A DNA stretch of 64,000 bases, taken from NCBI RefSeq assembly GCF_900289045.1, contig NZ_LT985188.1:3100001-3164000 (forward strand). Reading direction: 5' to 3'. Every line of letters starts with the position of its first letter. Within the stretch, counting starts at the first letter, position 1. Positions 36,006 through 44,696 of this stretch are shown here, one piece after another. The stretch comes from Micropruina glycogenica (lineage in GTDB: Bacteria; Actinomycetota; Actinomycetes; Propionibacteriales; Propionibacteriaceae). A program made the position numbers and the translations under genes. The notes beneath the pieces were generated by a model. It worked only from the letters and a program-made list of their open reading frames with translations. It ran no database searches and had not been told where the DNA came from.

Positions 36006-36025
36006 GTCTAGCGTGGGTGCTAGAC
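36006..36025. promoter_or_regulatory. Inverted repeat before transglutaminase gene
   Basis: GTCTAGC-gtgggt-GCTAGAC, a perfect seven-base inverted repeat about 100 bp upstream of the transglutaminase start and 28 bp after the sigma-like gene. It could be an operator or a weak terminator. Confidence 0.4.
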
Positions 36026-36132
36026 ATGCTGAGATTGTTCGATACCGCCCTTGGGGTGAGGCACTTCGGGCATCGTCATGAGGGCCCGCGTCGGTGGGGT
36101 ATTTTGCTGCTCTCAATGAGAGGGGTTTCCGG

Positions 36133-37011
36133 GTGCAGCAGTCCGTACCCGCCATGCGTGCGATGCGCATCGGCTGCGAGTTCAACCACGTCGCGCAGTC
36201 CGCCACCCCGGCCGCATTTCAGGTTCGGCCGGGCGTCGAGGCGCGGGTCGTCCGCGAACTCTGGACGACCGATCCGGTGATCGAAACCGGCCGGTACACC
36301 GATCTCTACGGCACCGAAGTGAGGCGGCTGATGCTGCCGGCCGGTGAGTCGCTGGTGTCGTACTACGCGGTGGTCGAGGTGCCCGACGAAGTCGATGAGG
36401 CCGACCCGGCCGCGCCGGCGCTGCGGGCAGAGGATCTGCCCGACGATGTTCTGGTGTACACGCTGCCCAGTCGGTACTGCCAATCGGACATGCTCGCGGC
36501 CGACGGTTGGCGGCTGTTCGGCAGCCACGAGCGCAACTACGAGTTGGTCGCGCACATTCAAGATTGGGTGTGGAACCACCTCGAATACCGCACCGGAAGC
36601 ACCGGTTCGTGGTGGACCGCCAAAGACTCGTTCGACAACGGCTACGGCGTGTGCCGCGACTTCGCCCACCTGATGGTGACGCTGTGCCGCTCGATCAGCA
36701 TTCCGGCCCGCTACTGCAGCGGCTACCTGCCCGACATGGACGTGCCGCCGCTGCCCACCGCGATGGACTTTCACGCCTGGGTCGAGGTGTATCTGGGCGA
36801 CCGGTGGTACACCTTCGACCCGCGGCACAACGAGCGCCGCAAGGGCCACGTGGCGATCGGCCATGGGCGCGACGCCGCCGATCTGGCGTTGGTCACCACG
36901 TGGGGCACGCCCTGGTTGCGCCGGCTCACGGTGTGGGCCGACGAAGAGTTCACCGAGCCGTGGCCGCCGGCCGATGTGTCGATGGCGGCCCGCGATCCGT
37001 TCGGCGACTGA
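36133..37011 (+). CDS. Transglutaminase-like cysteine protease-fold protein
   Basis: A 292-residue protein with an N-terminal beta domain and a transglutaminase core. The Cys-His-Asp triad is intact: GYGVCRDFAHLM, MDFHAWVEVYL, and TFDPRHN. The GTG at 36133 is preferred because AGAGGGG precedes it by seven bases. Such proteins hydrolyse or transfer peptide amides. It is separate from, but related to, the transglutaminases of the ATP-grasp operon at 43.8-50.7 kb. Convergent with the LacI gene. Confidence 0.82.
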   Translation: MQQSVPAMRAMRIGCEFNHVAQSATPAAFQVRPGVEARVVRELWTTDPVIETGRYTDLYGTEVRRLMLPAGESLVSYYAVVEVPDEVDEADPAAPALRAEDLPDDVLVYTLPSRYCQSDMLAADGWRLFGSHERNYELVAHIQDWVWNHLEYRTGSTGSWWTAKDSFDNGYGVCRDFAHLMVTLCRSISIPARYCSGYLPDMDVPPLPTAMDFHAWVEVYLGDRWYTFDPRHNERRKGHVAIGHGRDAADLALVTTWGTPWLRRLTVWADEEFTEPWPPADVSMAARDPFGD

Positions 37012-37023
37012 CCTCAGGCCGGG

Positions 37024-38025
37024 CTAGGCCGAATCGCGCACGACCAGCCGGCTGGGCAGAATCACCGGCGACTCGGGCTGGCGTCCGTTCAACTTCTCGA
37101 GCAGCATCTGGCCGGCGGTGCGGGCCAGCAGGTCGGGCCGGTTCTCCATCGTGGTGAGCTGCGGAATGCTCTGGGTGGCCACCAGCGAGTCGTCGAAGCC
37201 CACCAGCATCAGGTCGCCGGGCACGCGCCGTCCGAGGCGTTCGGCGGCGCGAATCGCGCCCGAAGCCATCAGGTCGGACGCCACGAAAAGCCCGTCGATC
37301 TCGGGGTGGTGGCTGAGCAGGTCGAAGGCGGCCGCCTCGCCGCCGGCGAAGGTGAAGTCGCCCTCGGCGGTCAGGTGGCCGCTGCGGCCGGCCTGGGCCA
37401 TCGCCTGCTGAAAGCCGCGCAGGCGCTCGACGCCGGCGAACATGTCCATCGGGCCGGTCACCGTGCCGAGGGTCTGCGCACCCCGGCTGAGCAGGTGCCG
37501 GGTGGCGGTGGCGGCGGCCCGTGCGTGGTCGACGTCGACGTAGGCCAGCCCAGGCACGCCGGGGTTGCCCACGAACACCACCGGACGGTTCGAGTTGGCC
37601 ACCGCCCGGGCGAAGTCGTAGCCGTGGTGCGAGATCACGATCGCGCCGTCGGCGTGATCGGACTGAAAGAACGCCAGCATCGGGTCGACGCCGTCGTGCG
37701 GGTGCGACATCGACAACAGCACGTGAATGCCGGTGTGCCGAAAGGCCTCCAGCGCGCCGTGGTAGGCCCGTGAGAAGAAGGGGTCCGAGAACACCCGCTC
37801 TTCGGTTTCGGGCACCAGCACCACCACGGCTCCGACGCGCCTGGTGACCAGAGCCCGAGCGGCCACGTTGGGCCGGTAACCGAGCATCGCCACGGCCTTG
37901 CGCACCGCCTCGGTGGCGGGCCGCGACACCGGCACGGCACCGTTGATCACCCGCGAAGCGGTGGCCCTCGAAACCCCGGCCGCGCGCGCCACGTCGTCCA
38001 GAGTGGGAGCAGTGCGTTCAGTCAC
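37024..38025 (-). CDS. LacI-family transcriptional regulator
   Basis: A 333-residue LacI repressor: HTH TLDDVARAAGVSRATASRVINGA, hinge helix AARALVTRR, then a sugar-binding domain (VPETEERVFSDPFFS, FVASDLMASGAIRAAERLGRRVPGD, VGFDDS). The GTG at 38025 fits the GAGGGGG ribosome site (seven bases) better than ATG 38031. Divergent from a glycogen-debranching-type gene with a LacI-type operator in between, so it probably controls that gene and itself. Confidence 0.9.
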   Translation of the reverse strand: MTERTAPTLDDVARAAGVSRATASRVINGAVPVSRPATEAVRKAVAMLGYRPNVAARALVTRRVGAVVVLVPETEERVFSDPFFSRAYHGALEAFRHTGIHVLLSMSHPHDGVDPMLAFFQSDHADGAIVISHHGYDFARAVANSNRPVVFVGNPGVPGLAYVDVDHARAAATATRHLLSRGAQTLGTVTGPMDMFAGVERLRGFQQAMAQAGRSGHLTAEGDFTFAGGEAAAFDLLSHHPEIDGLFVASDLMASGAIRAAERLGRRVPGDLMLVGFDDSLVATQSIPQLTTMENRPDLLARTAGQMLLEKLNGRQPESPVILPSRLVVRDSA

Positions 38026-38141
38026 CTGCATTCCCCCTCGTCGTCGTGCCATCGCCCACAGGGCACGCACAGCCTATCGGCACCCAAAGTGCTGCTTCGG
38101 CAGTGGTGCCGTGACTGCTGCGGTCCCTCTCGCATCGTGCC

Positions 38142-38155
38142 TGAAAGCGCTCTCA
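38142..38155. promoter_or_regulatory. LacI-type operator
   Basis: TGAAAGCGCTCTCA, one mismatch pair from a perfect palindrome with central GCGC, the classic form bound by LacI-family sugar regulators. It lies in the 278-bp gap between the divergent LacI and debranching genes. Confidence 0.7.
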
Positions 38156-38303
38156 GCCGCAACGGGCTCGCCGCGGAATCATGTGCGCACCGATGCTGTG
38201 GACTGTGCGTAACTGCGGTTGGCGGGCGCAGCCAGCTATGGTGTTTCGCGCCGGTGCCGCTGTGCCATCTGGACGGCCGTCCCTTGACCGGAGGAGTGAA
38301 GCC

Positions 38304-40178
38304 GTGACCCTTCGCCAACCGTTCTTGCACGATCTCGCCGCGGTGCTCAGAGCGCCCACCCAGGTGTGGTCGGCGCCCAACGGCGATGTTGACGGCTCTG
38401 GTGTGCAGGGCGCTTTCTTCGGTGACCATCGGGTGCTGCGAGGGCTGGGCGTCGGCGTGCAGGACGCCGAGGGTGCCGTCGAACTCGCGTCCGCGGGAGC
38501 GTCGTTGCGACCTGACGGATCGGTCGACTTTCACACCGTCGTGCGCTGGCAGGACGGCACCGCCGACCCGCTCGGCGCGCTGACCCGCCACAGGGTGGCC
38601 CACCCCGGCGGGTTCGGCGAGCGCATCGTGATCTCCGCCTCGTTGCCGAGGCCTATCGAGGTGACCCTCACCGTCCGGCTGGTGCCCGACAACACCCCGC
38701 TGAACCTGATCAAGGCCGGCGTCGAGGCTGCTCGACCGGTGACGCTGCAGGGGAACGGCTGGACTTTCGGCGCGGGAGCGTCGGCCACGCTCGACGCGCC
38801 GGCGGCCACGATCGAGCACGACGAGGCGATCACCCTGCGCTGGCGGCTGACCCTGCCCGCGTTCGGGCAGGTGGCGGCGCAGTGGAGCCTGGCGCTCCGC
38901 GACCCGGCGACGCCGTTCGTGGGCAGTGCTGCCGCGCCACTGGCAGCGCCGGCGCTGACGAACGCGTCGTCGTCGTTGGCGAGGTTGGTCGCCCAGTCGC
39001 TGGCCGACCTCAGCAGCCTGCGGCTGTGCGAACGCACCGAGGCCGACCGCACATTCTTCGCCGCCGGCGCCCCGTGGTTTCTCACCCTGTTCGGCCGTGA
39101 CTCGCTGATCGCGGCACGGCTGCTGCTGCCGGCCGACACCGAGATGGCGATCGGCACCCTGCGCACGCTGGCCGGCCGCCAGGGCACCGCCGTCGACGTC
39201 GATCGGGCCGAACAGCCGGGCAAGATCCTGCACGAGGTGCGGGCCGCCACGCTCGACTTGCAGCAGGGCACCGTGCTGCCGCCCGAGTACTACGGCACGG
39301 TCGACGCGACCCCGCTGTGGGTGCTGCTGTTGGCCGACGCGGTCGCGGCCGGCGTCGACCCGGTGGCCGAGGGTTTGATGGACGGCCTGCACGGCGCGTT
39401 GACCTGGCTGCGTGACCATTCCGACCCCGACGGCGACGGCTTCGCCGAGTACTACGACACCTCGGGGCACGGCCTGGCCAACCAGGGCTGGAAAGACTCG
39501 GGCGACTCGATCCGCTTCGCCGACGGACGGGTCGCCGACGGTCCGATCGCCCTGGTCGAGGTGCAGGGCTACTGCCACGCGGCGGCCATCGCGGGCGCCG
39601 ACCTGCTCGAGCGGTTCGCCGACGACCCGGCCGGGGCCGCGTTCTGGCGTGACTGGGCGGCCCGGCTCAAGGCGCGGTTCCACGAACAGTTCTGGGTGTC
39701 GGACGCCCACGGCCGCTACCCCGCCCTGGCCCTCGATCGGCAGAAGAACGCGGTCACCGGCGTGGCGTCCAACATGGGTCACCTGCTGGGCACCGGCCTG
39801 CTGGACGCCGACCAGGAGGCCCTGGTGGTGAGCCGCCTGATGAGCCCCGAAATGTTCTCCGGCTACGGCATTCGCACCATGTCGACCGACAATGTGGCGT
39901 ACTGGCCGACCCGTTACCACGTCGGTTCGGTCTGGACCCACGACACCGCGATGATCATCGACGGCATGTTGCGCGCCGGCTTCGACGCGCCGGCCCGCAC
40001 GCTGGCCGAGGGCCTGCTGCGGGCGGCCGAGGGGTTCGACTACCGGCTGCCCGAATTGTTCGGCGGACAGAGCGCCGACGAGGTGTTTCCGCCGCTGCCC
40101 TACCCGGCCTCGTGCCGTCCACAGGCGTGGGCGGCGGCGTCGGGCATCACCGTGGCGAAGGCGCTGGGGGCGCTGTAG
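38304..40178 (+). CDS. Glycogen-debranching-type glycosidase (amylo-alpha-1,6-glucosidase-like)
   Basis: A 624-residue protein with GTG start preceded by GGAGGAGTGAA. The N-terminal domain is the glycogen debranching N-terminal fold (GVQGAFFGDHRVLRGLGV). The C-terminal (alpha/alpha)6 barrel carries TLFGRDSLIAARLLLP, VDATPLWVLLLADAV, NQGWKDSGDS with acidic catalytic candidates, and FDYRLPELFGG. It likely trims alpha-glucan or a related oligosaccharide in the cytosol. Its LacI neighbour and operator suggest sugar induction. Confidence 0.85.
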   Translation: MTLRQPFLHDLAAVLRAPTQVWSAPNGDVDGSGVQGAFFGDHRVLRGLGVGVQDAEGAVELASAGASLRPDGSVDFHTVVRWQDGTADPLGALTRHRVAHPGGFGERIVISASLPRPIEVTLTVRLVPDNTPLNLIKAGVEAARPVTLQGNGWTFGAGASATLDAPAATIEHDEAITLRWRLTLPAFGQVAAQWSLALRDPATPFVGSAAAPLAAPALTNASSSLARLVAQSLADLSSLRLCERTEADRTFFAAGAPWFLTLFGRDSLIAARLLLPADTEMAIGTLRTLAGRQGTAVDVDRAEQPGKILHEVRAATLDLQQGTVLPPEYYGTVDATPLWVLLLADAVAAGVDPVAEGLMDGLHGALTWLRDHSDPDGDGFAEYYDTSGHGLANQGWKDSGDSIRFADGRVADGPIALVEVQGYCHAAAIAGADLLERFADDPAGAAFWRDWAARLKARFHEQFWVSDAHGRYPALALDRQKNAVTGVASNMGHLLGTGLLDADQEALVVSRLMSPEMFSGYGIRTMSTDNVAYWPTRYHVGSVWTHDTAMIIDGMLRAGFDAPARTLAEGLLRAAEGFDYRLPELFGGQSADEVFPPLPYPASCRPQAWAAASGITVAKALGAL

Positions 40179-40188
40179 CTTTGCCCGC

Positions 40189-40971
40189 ATGACCGAGTCG
40201 CCCAACACCGACAAGCCCAGCATCGAGAAGCCCAGCATCGAGAAGCTGCTCGACGACGACTTTCGCCGGGTGTTGTGCGTGGCCGCCCACCCCGACGACA
40301 TGGAATACGGCAGTTCGGCCGCGGTGGCCGAGTGGACCGATCGCGGCGTCGAGGTGGCCTACCTGCTGCTCACCAAGGGCGAGGCGGGCATGCAGATTCC
40401 GCCGGACGAGTGTGCGCGCATCAGACGCGGCGAGCAAGAGCGCGCGTGCGAGCAGGTCGGGGTGGCCGAACTGACCATGCTCGATCACCCCGACGGCATG
40501 CTGGTGTACGGCCTCGACCTGCGTCGCGACATCGCCCGGGCCATTCGCGAGTTCAAGCCTGACGCGGTGCTCACCGGCAACTGGGATCTGGTCACGCCGT
40601 GGGGCCTGAACATGGCCGACCATCGGGTGGCGGGCGAGGTGACCGTCGACGCGATTCGCGACGCCGACAACACCTGGGTGTTCCCCGAGCTGGCCGCCGA
40701 CGAGGGCCTGCCCAAGTGGGGCACCCGGTGGCTGCTGGTGAGCGGGCACCCCCAGCCCACGCACGGAATCTCGGTGTCGAACGCGTCCGTCGATCGGGCG
40801 GTCAAGTCGCTGGAGTGCCACGAGGAGTACCTGGCGGCCATTCCCGGGCACCCCAAGCCGGCGGAGTTCATTCCACAGATGCTGGCCGGTGGCGGCCAGG
40901 CGATGAGCACCGATCACGCGATGCTCGTGAGGGCCTTCGACCTGCGTGGACGACCGGCGGGCGCCGAGTAG
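40189..40971 (+). CDS. PIG-L/LmbE-family deacetylase
   Basis: A 260-residue protein with the zinc motif AAHPDDMEYG and the distal MADHRVAG histidine. Family members include MshB and Mca of mycothiol metabolism and other N-acetylglucosaminyl deacetylases; the low overall similarity to MshB leaves the substrate open. A TAGCTT box overlapping the previous stop, seven bases before ATG 40189, implies a leaderless start independent of the debranching gene. A duplicated KPSIEKPSIEK appears at the N-terminus. Confidence 0.85.
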   Translation: MTESPNTDKPSIEKPSIEKLLDDDFRRVLCVAAHPDDMEYGSSAAVAEWTDRGVEVAYLLLTKGEAGMQIPPDECARIRRGEQERACEQVGVAELTMLDHPDGMLVYGLDLRRDIARAIREFKPDAVLTGNWDLVTPWGLNMADHRVAGEVTVDAIRDADNTWVFPELAADEGLPKWGTRWLLVSGHPQPTHGISVSNASVDRAVKSLECHEEYLAAIPGHPKPAEFIPQMLAGGGQAMSTDHAMLVRAFDLRGRPAGAE

Positions 40972-41006
40972 GTCGCAACCCCCCGTCATCCCTAGGTTGG
41001 GCGCAC

Positions 41007-41090
41007 ATTGGGGACGGATCCGAACGCGCGCCACCGCGCAGCAAATCCCCTAGTCAGATGATTTGGCGCGAGTGAGGAACCGTCCCCAAT
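41007..41090. repeat. MITE-like hairpin, GGGGACGG family
   Basis: ATTGGGGACGG (41007-41017) and its complement (41080-41090) bound an 84-bp element with an inner GCGCGCCA ... TTGGCGCG stem. Same architecture and length as the 20.37-kb copy. Lies between convergent PIG-L and LigD-polymerase genes. Confidence 0.72.
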
Positions 41091-41101
41091 ACCCGCCGGG
41101 G

Positions 41102-42025
41102 CTAGTCGAGCCCGTCTCGATCGGCCCACTCCAGCAGGGTGTCGAGCCGGAAGGCCTGGTCGTCGATGCCCGCGTGCAGGTCGCCCAAGGCGGCGAACCG
41201 GGCCGGCACCGACGCAAGGGTGAAGTCGCGGGGGTCGAGGTCGTCGAGTTCGTCCCATTCGACGGGGGTCGACACGGTGCCGGTGGGGGTGCCGCGTACC
41301 GAATAGGCCGATGCGATGGTGTGGTCGCGGGCGTTCTGGTTGAAGTCGACGAAGATCTTCGCCGGATCGCGGTCTTTGCGCCACCACACGGTGGTGGCGT
41401 CGTCGATGCGTCGTTCGAGTTCTCTGGCGAAGGCGAGTGCGGCGCGGCGAACCTCGTGAAAACCCCACTCGGGCTCGATCCGCACGTAGATGTGAAACCC
41501 CTTGCCACCTGAGGTTTTTGGGTAGCCGGTGATGGCCAGCTCGGCCAGCACTTCGTGGGCCACCTGGGCCACCCGACGGACGGTGCCGAAGTCGGCCTCG
41601 GGCATCGGGTCGAGGTCGATGCGCCATTCGTCCGGCTGCTCGACGTGGCCGCGGCGGCTGTTCCAGGGGTGAAACTCGACCGTCGACATCTGCACGGCCC
41701 AGATCACCTGGGCGAGTTCGGTGACGCAGAGTTCGTCGGCGGTTCGGCCGAAGCGCGGGAACCACAACTCGACGGTCTGCACCCAGTCGGGAGCGCCGCC
41801 GGGCAGCCGCTTCTGGTGCACCTTGGGGCCGGCGAGCCCGTCGGGAAAGCGGTGCAGCATGCAGGGCCGGTTGCGCAGGGCGCGCACGATGCCGTCGCCG
41901 ACGTTGAGGTAGTAGTCGACCAGATCGCGCTTGGTCCAGCCGGTTTCGGGAAAGTAGACCCGGTCGGGGTTGGTCACCCGCACCACCCGGTCGCCCACCG
42001 GAATCTCGACCGCAGGACTCGCCAT
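41102..42025 (-). CDS. LigD-type (NHEJ) DNA polymerase domain protein
   Basis: A 307-residue stand-alone polymerase domain of the archaeo-eukaryotic primase superfamily: RIDLDPMPEADF with catalytic aspartates, TSGGKGFHIYVR, and VDFNQNARDHTIASAYSVRG followed by the STPVEWDEL motif. These enzymes fill ends in bacterial non-homologous end joining with Ku and a ligase; neither is in the window. Length matches single-domain LigD polymerase homologues of actinobacteria. Confidence 0.9.
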   Translation of the reverse strand: MASPAVEIPVGDRVVRVTNPDRVYFPETGWTKRDLVDYYLNVGDGIVRALRNRPCMLHRFPDGLAGPKVHQKRLPGGAPDWVQTVELWFPRFGRTADELCVTELAQVIWAVQMSTVEFHPWNSRRGHVEQPDEWRIDLDPMPEADFGTVRRVAQVAHEVLAELAITGYPKTSGGKGFHIYVRIEPEWGFHEVRRAALAFARELERRIDDATTVWWRKDRDPAKIFVDFNQNARDHTIASAYSVRGTPTGTVSTPVEWDELDDLDPRDFTLASVPARFAALGDLHAGIDDQAFRLDTLLEWADRDGLD

Positions 42026-42111
42026 GGGCCGACGCTACCCGGGCTCGACCCGTCCGCGCAGCACGGGCTGCCATCCCTCATGGCGCCAGAGCGACGCCGC
42101 CGGCGTGCGAC

Positions 42112-42681
42112 TCAGTCGTCAACGGCCCCGGGTTGCGGGCAGACGTGGCCCTCGGGATTCATGGGGTAGCCGCACAACGGGCAACTGGGCCGGCCCGCGC
42201 CGACCACCTCGAGCGTGCGCTTTGCGAACGCGCGGGCCGTGCCGACCGGAATGCGCACCAGCAGGGCTTCGGAAGGCTCGACCTCGATCAGTTCCGAGCC
42301 GAGCTCGTTACCATCGACGTCGTCGACCTCGACCATGGCGTACGCCTCGATGACGATCTCGGCGGTGGTCGGGTCCCAGCCGAGGCCGATGGCGCCGGTG
42401 CGGAATTGGGTGTCGAGCGGCTGGTCGAGCGGGTCGTTGTCGACCAGCTCGATGGGCGTGGAGTCGGGAATTCTGAAGGGGTTGCTCTCGGTGGACTTCA
42501 GCTCGTCGAGCATCTCGTCGATCTTCTGGGCGAGCAGGGCGGACTGTTCCTTCTCGAGGGCGACGGTCACGAATCGAGCCTTGGTGCGGGCTTGAAGGTA
42601 GAACGCGCGCTCCCCTGGTCGCCCGACGGTTCCGACCACCAGTCGATCAGGCCACGAGAACTCATGGACGATTGTCGGCAT
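42112..42681 (-). CDS. DUF3090 family protein
   Basis: A 189-residue protein, an actinobacterial conserved family of unknown function. Its N-terminus reads HEFSWPDRLVVGTVGRPGER, its middle WDPTTAEIVIEAYA, and it ends in a small zinc ribbon with CPLCGYPMNPEGHVCP. The ATG at 42681 follows TAGACT by six bases, so leaderless. The gene usually neighbours a histidine phosphatase and an SCO1664-type protein, which are not seen here. Confidence 0.85.
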   Translation of the reverse strand: MPTIVHEFSWPDRLVVGTVGRPGERAFYLQARTKARFVTVALEKEQSALLAQKIDEMLDELKSTESNPFRIPDSTPIELVDNDPLDQPLDTQFRTGAIGLGWDPTTAEIVIEAYAMVEVDDVDGNELGSELIEVEPSEALLVRIPVGTARAFAKRTLEVVGAGRPSCPLCGYPMNPEGHVCPQPGAVDD

Positions 42682-42899
42682 GGGCACAGTCTAGAAGCCG
42701 AGTTCGTCCGGTGGCCGATCGCGGCGATCTCGCACTCATGGCGAAGACCGACCCCAATGAGTTGTGTCACCGCGCGGAATGACAGCCGTGTAAGTCATCC
42801 ACCGGTTGTGGACAAGTCTGTGCAGACGGCTCCATTGGGCTTCTCGCTACGGGGAACGCCGCCATGACCTGGGCAGCAGCCTGGGTGCACAATGACGCC

Positions 42900-43550
42900 G
42901 TGACCACTGTTGGCATCCCGTTCGACGCCGTCGACTTCTACGCCGAGCTCGCCCTGAACAACAACCGGGGGTGGTGGGCCGCCAACGCCGAGCGCTACCG
43001 CACCTCGGTGAAGGCGCCGCTCACCCGACTGCTGGACGATCTCGCGCCCCGGTTCGGCGATGCGCACCTGTTTCGGCCCCACCGCGACGTGCGGTTCAGT
43101 GCCGACAAGCGTCCCTACAAGAGCGAGCAGGGCGGTCTGTGTCTGGCCGCGCCCGGCATGGGGCACTACCTGCGCATCAACGCGGACGGGCTGAGCGTGG
43201 GTGGCGGCTACTACCCGAGCGGACGCGACCAACTGGCCCGGCAGCGGGCCGCGATCGACTCCGCCGGTTCGGGCACCGAACTGGCCCAGATCGTCCAAGC
43301 CCTGACCGCGGACGGCTTCGAGGTGGGCGGCGACCAGGTGGCCACCCGCCCTCGCGGGGTGCCGGCCGACCACCCACGACTCGACCTGATGCGGCGGCAG
43401 AGCCTGGTGGTGCTCAAAAACGTCGGCGAACCGACCTGGCTGCCCACCGCCGACGTGGTCGAGCGCGTCGCCGAGCAGTGGGCGCGCATCACGCCACTCG
43501 TCGAGTGGCTGGTCACCAACGTTGGGCCCAGCCTGGAGCCGCGCCGCTGA
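42900..43550 (+). CDS. DUF2461 family protein
   Basis: A 216-residue protein matching DUF2461: FYAELALNNNRGWWAANAERY, FRPHRDVRFSADKRPYKSEQG, and a later RRQSLVVLKNVGEPTWL. Function unknown. The GTG at 42900 has CACAAT six bases upstream, so leaderless translation is likely and the in-frame ATG further upstream is not needed. Confidence 0.83.
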   Translation: MTTVGIPFDAVDFYAELALNNNRGWWAANAERYRTSVKAPLTRLLDDLAPRFGDAHLFRPHRDVRFSADKRPYKSEQGGLCLAAPGMGHYLRINADGLSVGGGYYPSGRDQLARQRAAIDSAGSGTELAQIVQALTADGFEVGGDQVATRPRGVPADHPRLDLMRRQSLVVLKNVGEPTWLPTADVVERVAEQWARITPLVEWLVTNVGPSLEPRR

Positions 43551-43578
43551 GAGTGCCGGACGGTCTCGGGGCGTCCGT

Positions 43579-43762
43579 CATGCCGGGCTACTTTGGGAGA
43601 TCCCGGCGTTCGCCGGGATGACGAACACCCCGTCATCGGCGAGGCCGTGCGATTGCGTCCGACTCGACACGGGTTCCCGCTCAGTGAGGCTGGAAGCGTT
43701 CCAAATCGGACGTCATCTCGCCACGCTAGTTGGCAGATCCCCGGCGTTCAACGGGACGACCA
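43579..43762. repeat. REP units
   Basis: GAGATCCCGGCGTTCGCCGGGATGAC near 43600-43622, preceded by a CATGCCGGGC half unit, and a decayed copy GATCCCCGGCGTTCAACGGGACGAC near 43737-43762. They fill the gap between convergent DUF2461 and transglutaminase genes. Confidence 0.6.
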
Positions 43763-43766
43763 TGGG

Positions 43767-44696
43767 TCAGGTCAGCGTGCCGTCGGCGTTCACCCGGAAG
43801 ACGTCGACCTTCACCTCGAGCTTCGACTTCTTCGACTCGGTGTAGATCACGCCCTTCAGCGGTGACACGTCGCGAAAGTCGCGGCCCCACGCGGTGACGA
43901 TGTAGCGCGAGTCGGCGAAGTGGTCGTTCGTGGGGTCGAGGTCGATCCACTCGCCGCCGGGCACCAGCACCGAGGTCCAGGCGTGCGAGGCGTCCGACCC
44001 CTCGAGCTTCGGCTGGCCGGGCGGGGGAGAGGTCTCGACGTACCCAGACACGTACCGGGCCGGCAGCCCGATCGAGCGCAGGCAGCCCACCGCGAGGTGC
44101 GCGAAGTCTTGGCAGACGCCGCGCCGCAGTTCGAGCAGTTCGGGCAGCGTGGTGCGCACCGAGGTGGCCCCGAGTTCGTACTTGAAGTCGCGGTAGATCG
44201 TCGAGTACAGCCCCACCAGCGCGTCGCCCAGCGGCCGGTCGGCCCACAGGATCTGCCGGGCGTAGGCCAGTACCTCGGGCCCCAGATCGACCAGATCGGA
44301 CGGCAGCAGAAACTCCGCGTGCACCACGGCGTCGGCCTCGGCCTCGACCCGGGCCACCGCCTCGGCCACCGTGAACGCGTTCAGCGATTCGAGCACCGGG
44401 CGCGGCCAGGCCACGTCGACGAAGGCCGTCTTGCTCACCACCAGCTCGCGATGCGGGTCGCGAATCTCGACGTAGAAACTGTGATTGCCGAAGTGGTCGA
44501 CGTGTTGGCTGATCACCTGCGGCTCGGGCGACACCGCCACCTCGTTGGTCACCACCTGCTGCGACCACGTTTCGAGCGGTCGCAGAAAGCCGCGTTCGTA
44601 GCACGCCTCGACGTCGTCGTCGTAGGTGTAGATGGTCGTGTGCCGCACCCGATACCGCCGGGGCGCGTAGTGGTCGGGCCGCACCTCAGTCACCAT
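43767..44696 (-). CDS. Transglutaminase-like protein of the ATP-grasp/alpha-E operon
   Basis: A 309-residue protein with the N-terminal transglutaminase-associated beta domain (RYRVRHTTIYTYDDDV) and core triad RGVCQDFAHLAVG, ASHAWTSVLVPG and IDLDPTND. It is the third gene of a coupled operon, starting inside the end of the ATP-grasp/alpha-E gene (11-bp overlap). In this widely conserved gene set the transglutaminase is thought to process a peptide bond made by the ATP-grasp enzyme; the substrate is unknown. Confidence 0.9.
   Translation of the reverse strand: MVTEVRPDHYAPRRYRVRHTTIYTYDDDVEACYERGFLRPLETWSQQVVTNEVAVSPEPQVISQHVDHFGNHSFYVEIRDPHRELVVSKTAFVDVAWPRPVLESLNAFTVAEAVARVEAEADAVVHAEFLLPSDLVDLGPEVLAYARQILWADRPLGDALVGLYSTIYRDFKYELGATSVRTTLPELLELRRGVCQDFAHLAVGCLRSIGLPARYVSGYVETSPPPGQPKLEGSDASHAWTSVLVPGGEWIDLDPTNDHFADSRYIVTAWGRDFRDVSPLKGVIYTESKKSKLEVKVDVFRVNADGTLT

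Noticed and set aside
38022-40301. Long minus-strand frame opposite the debranching-type glycosidase
   Set aside because: Shadow of a real plus-strand gene with a good ribosome site, start and family motifs.
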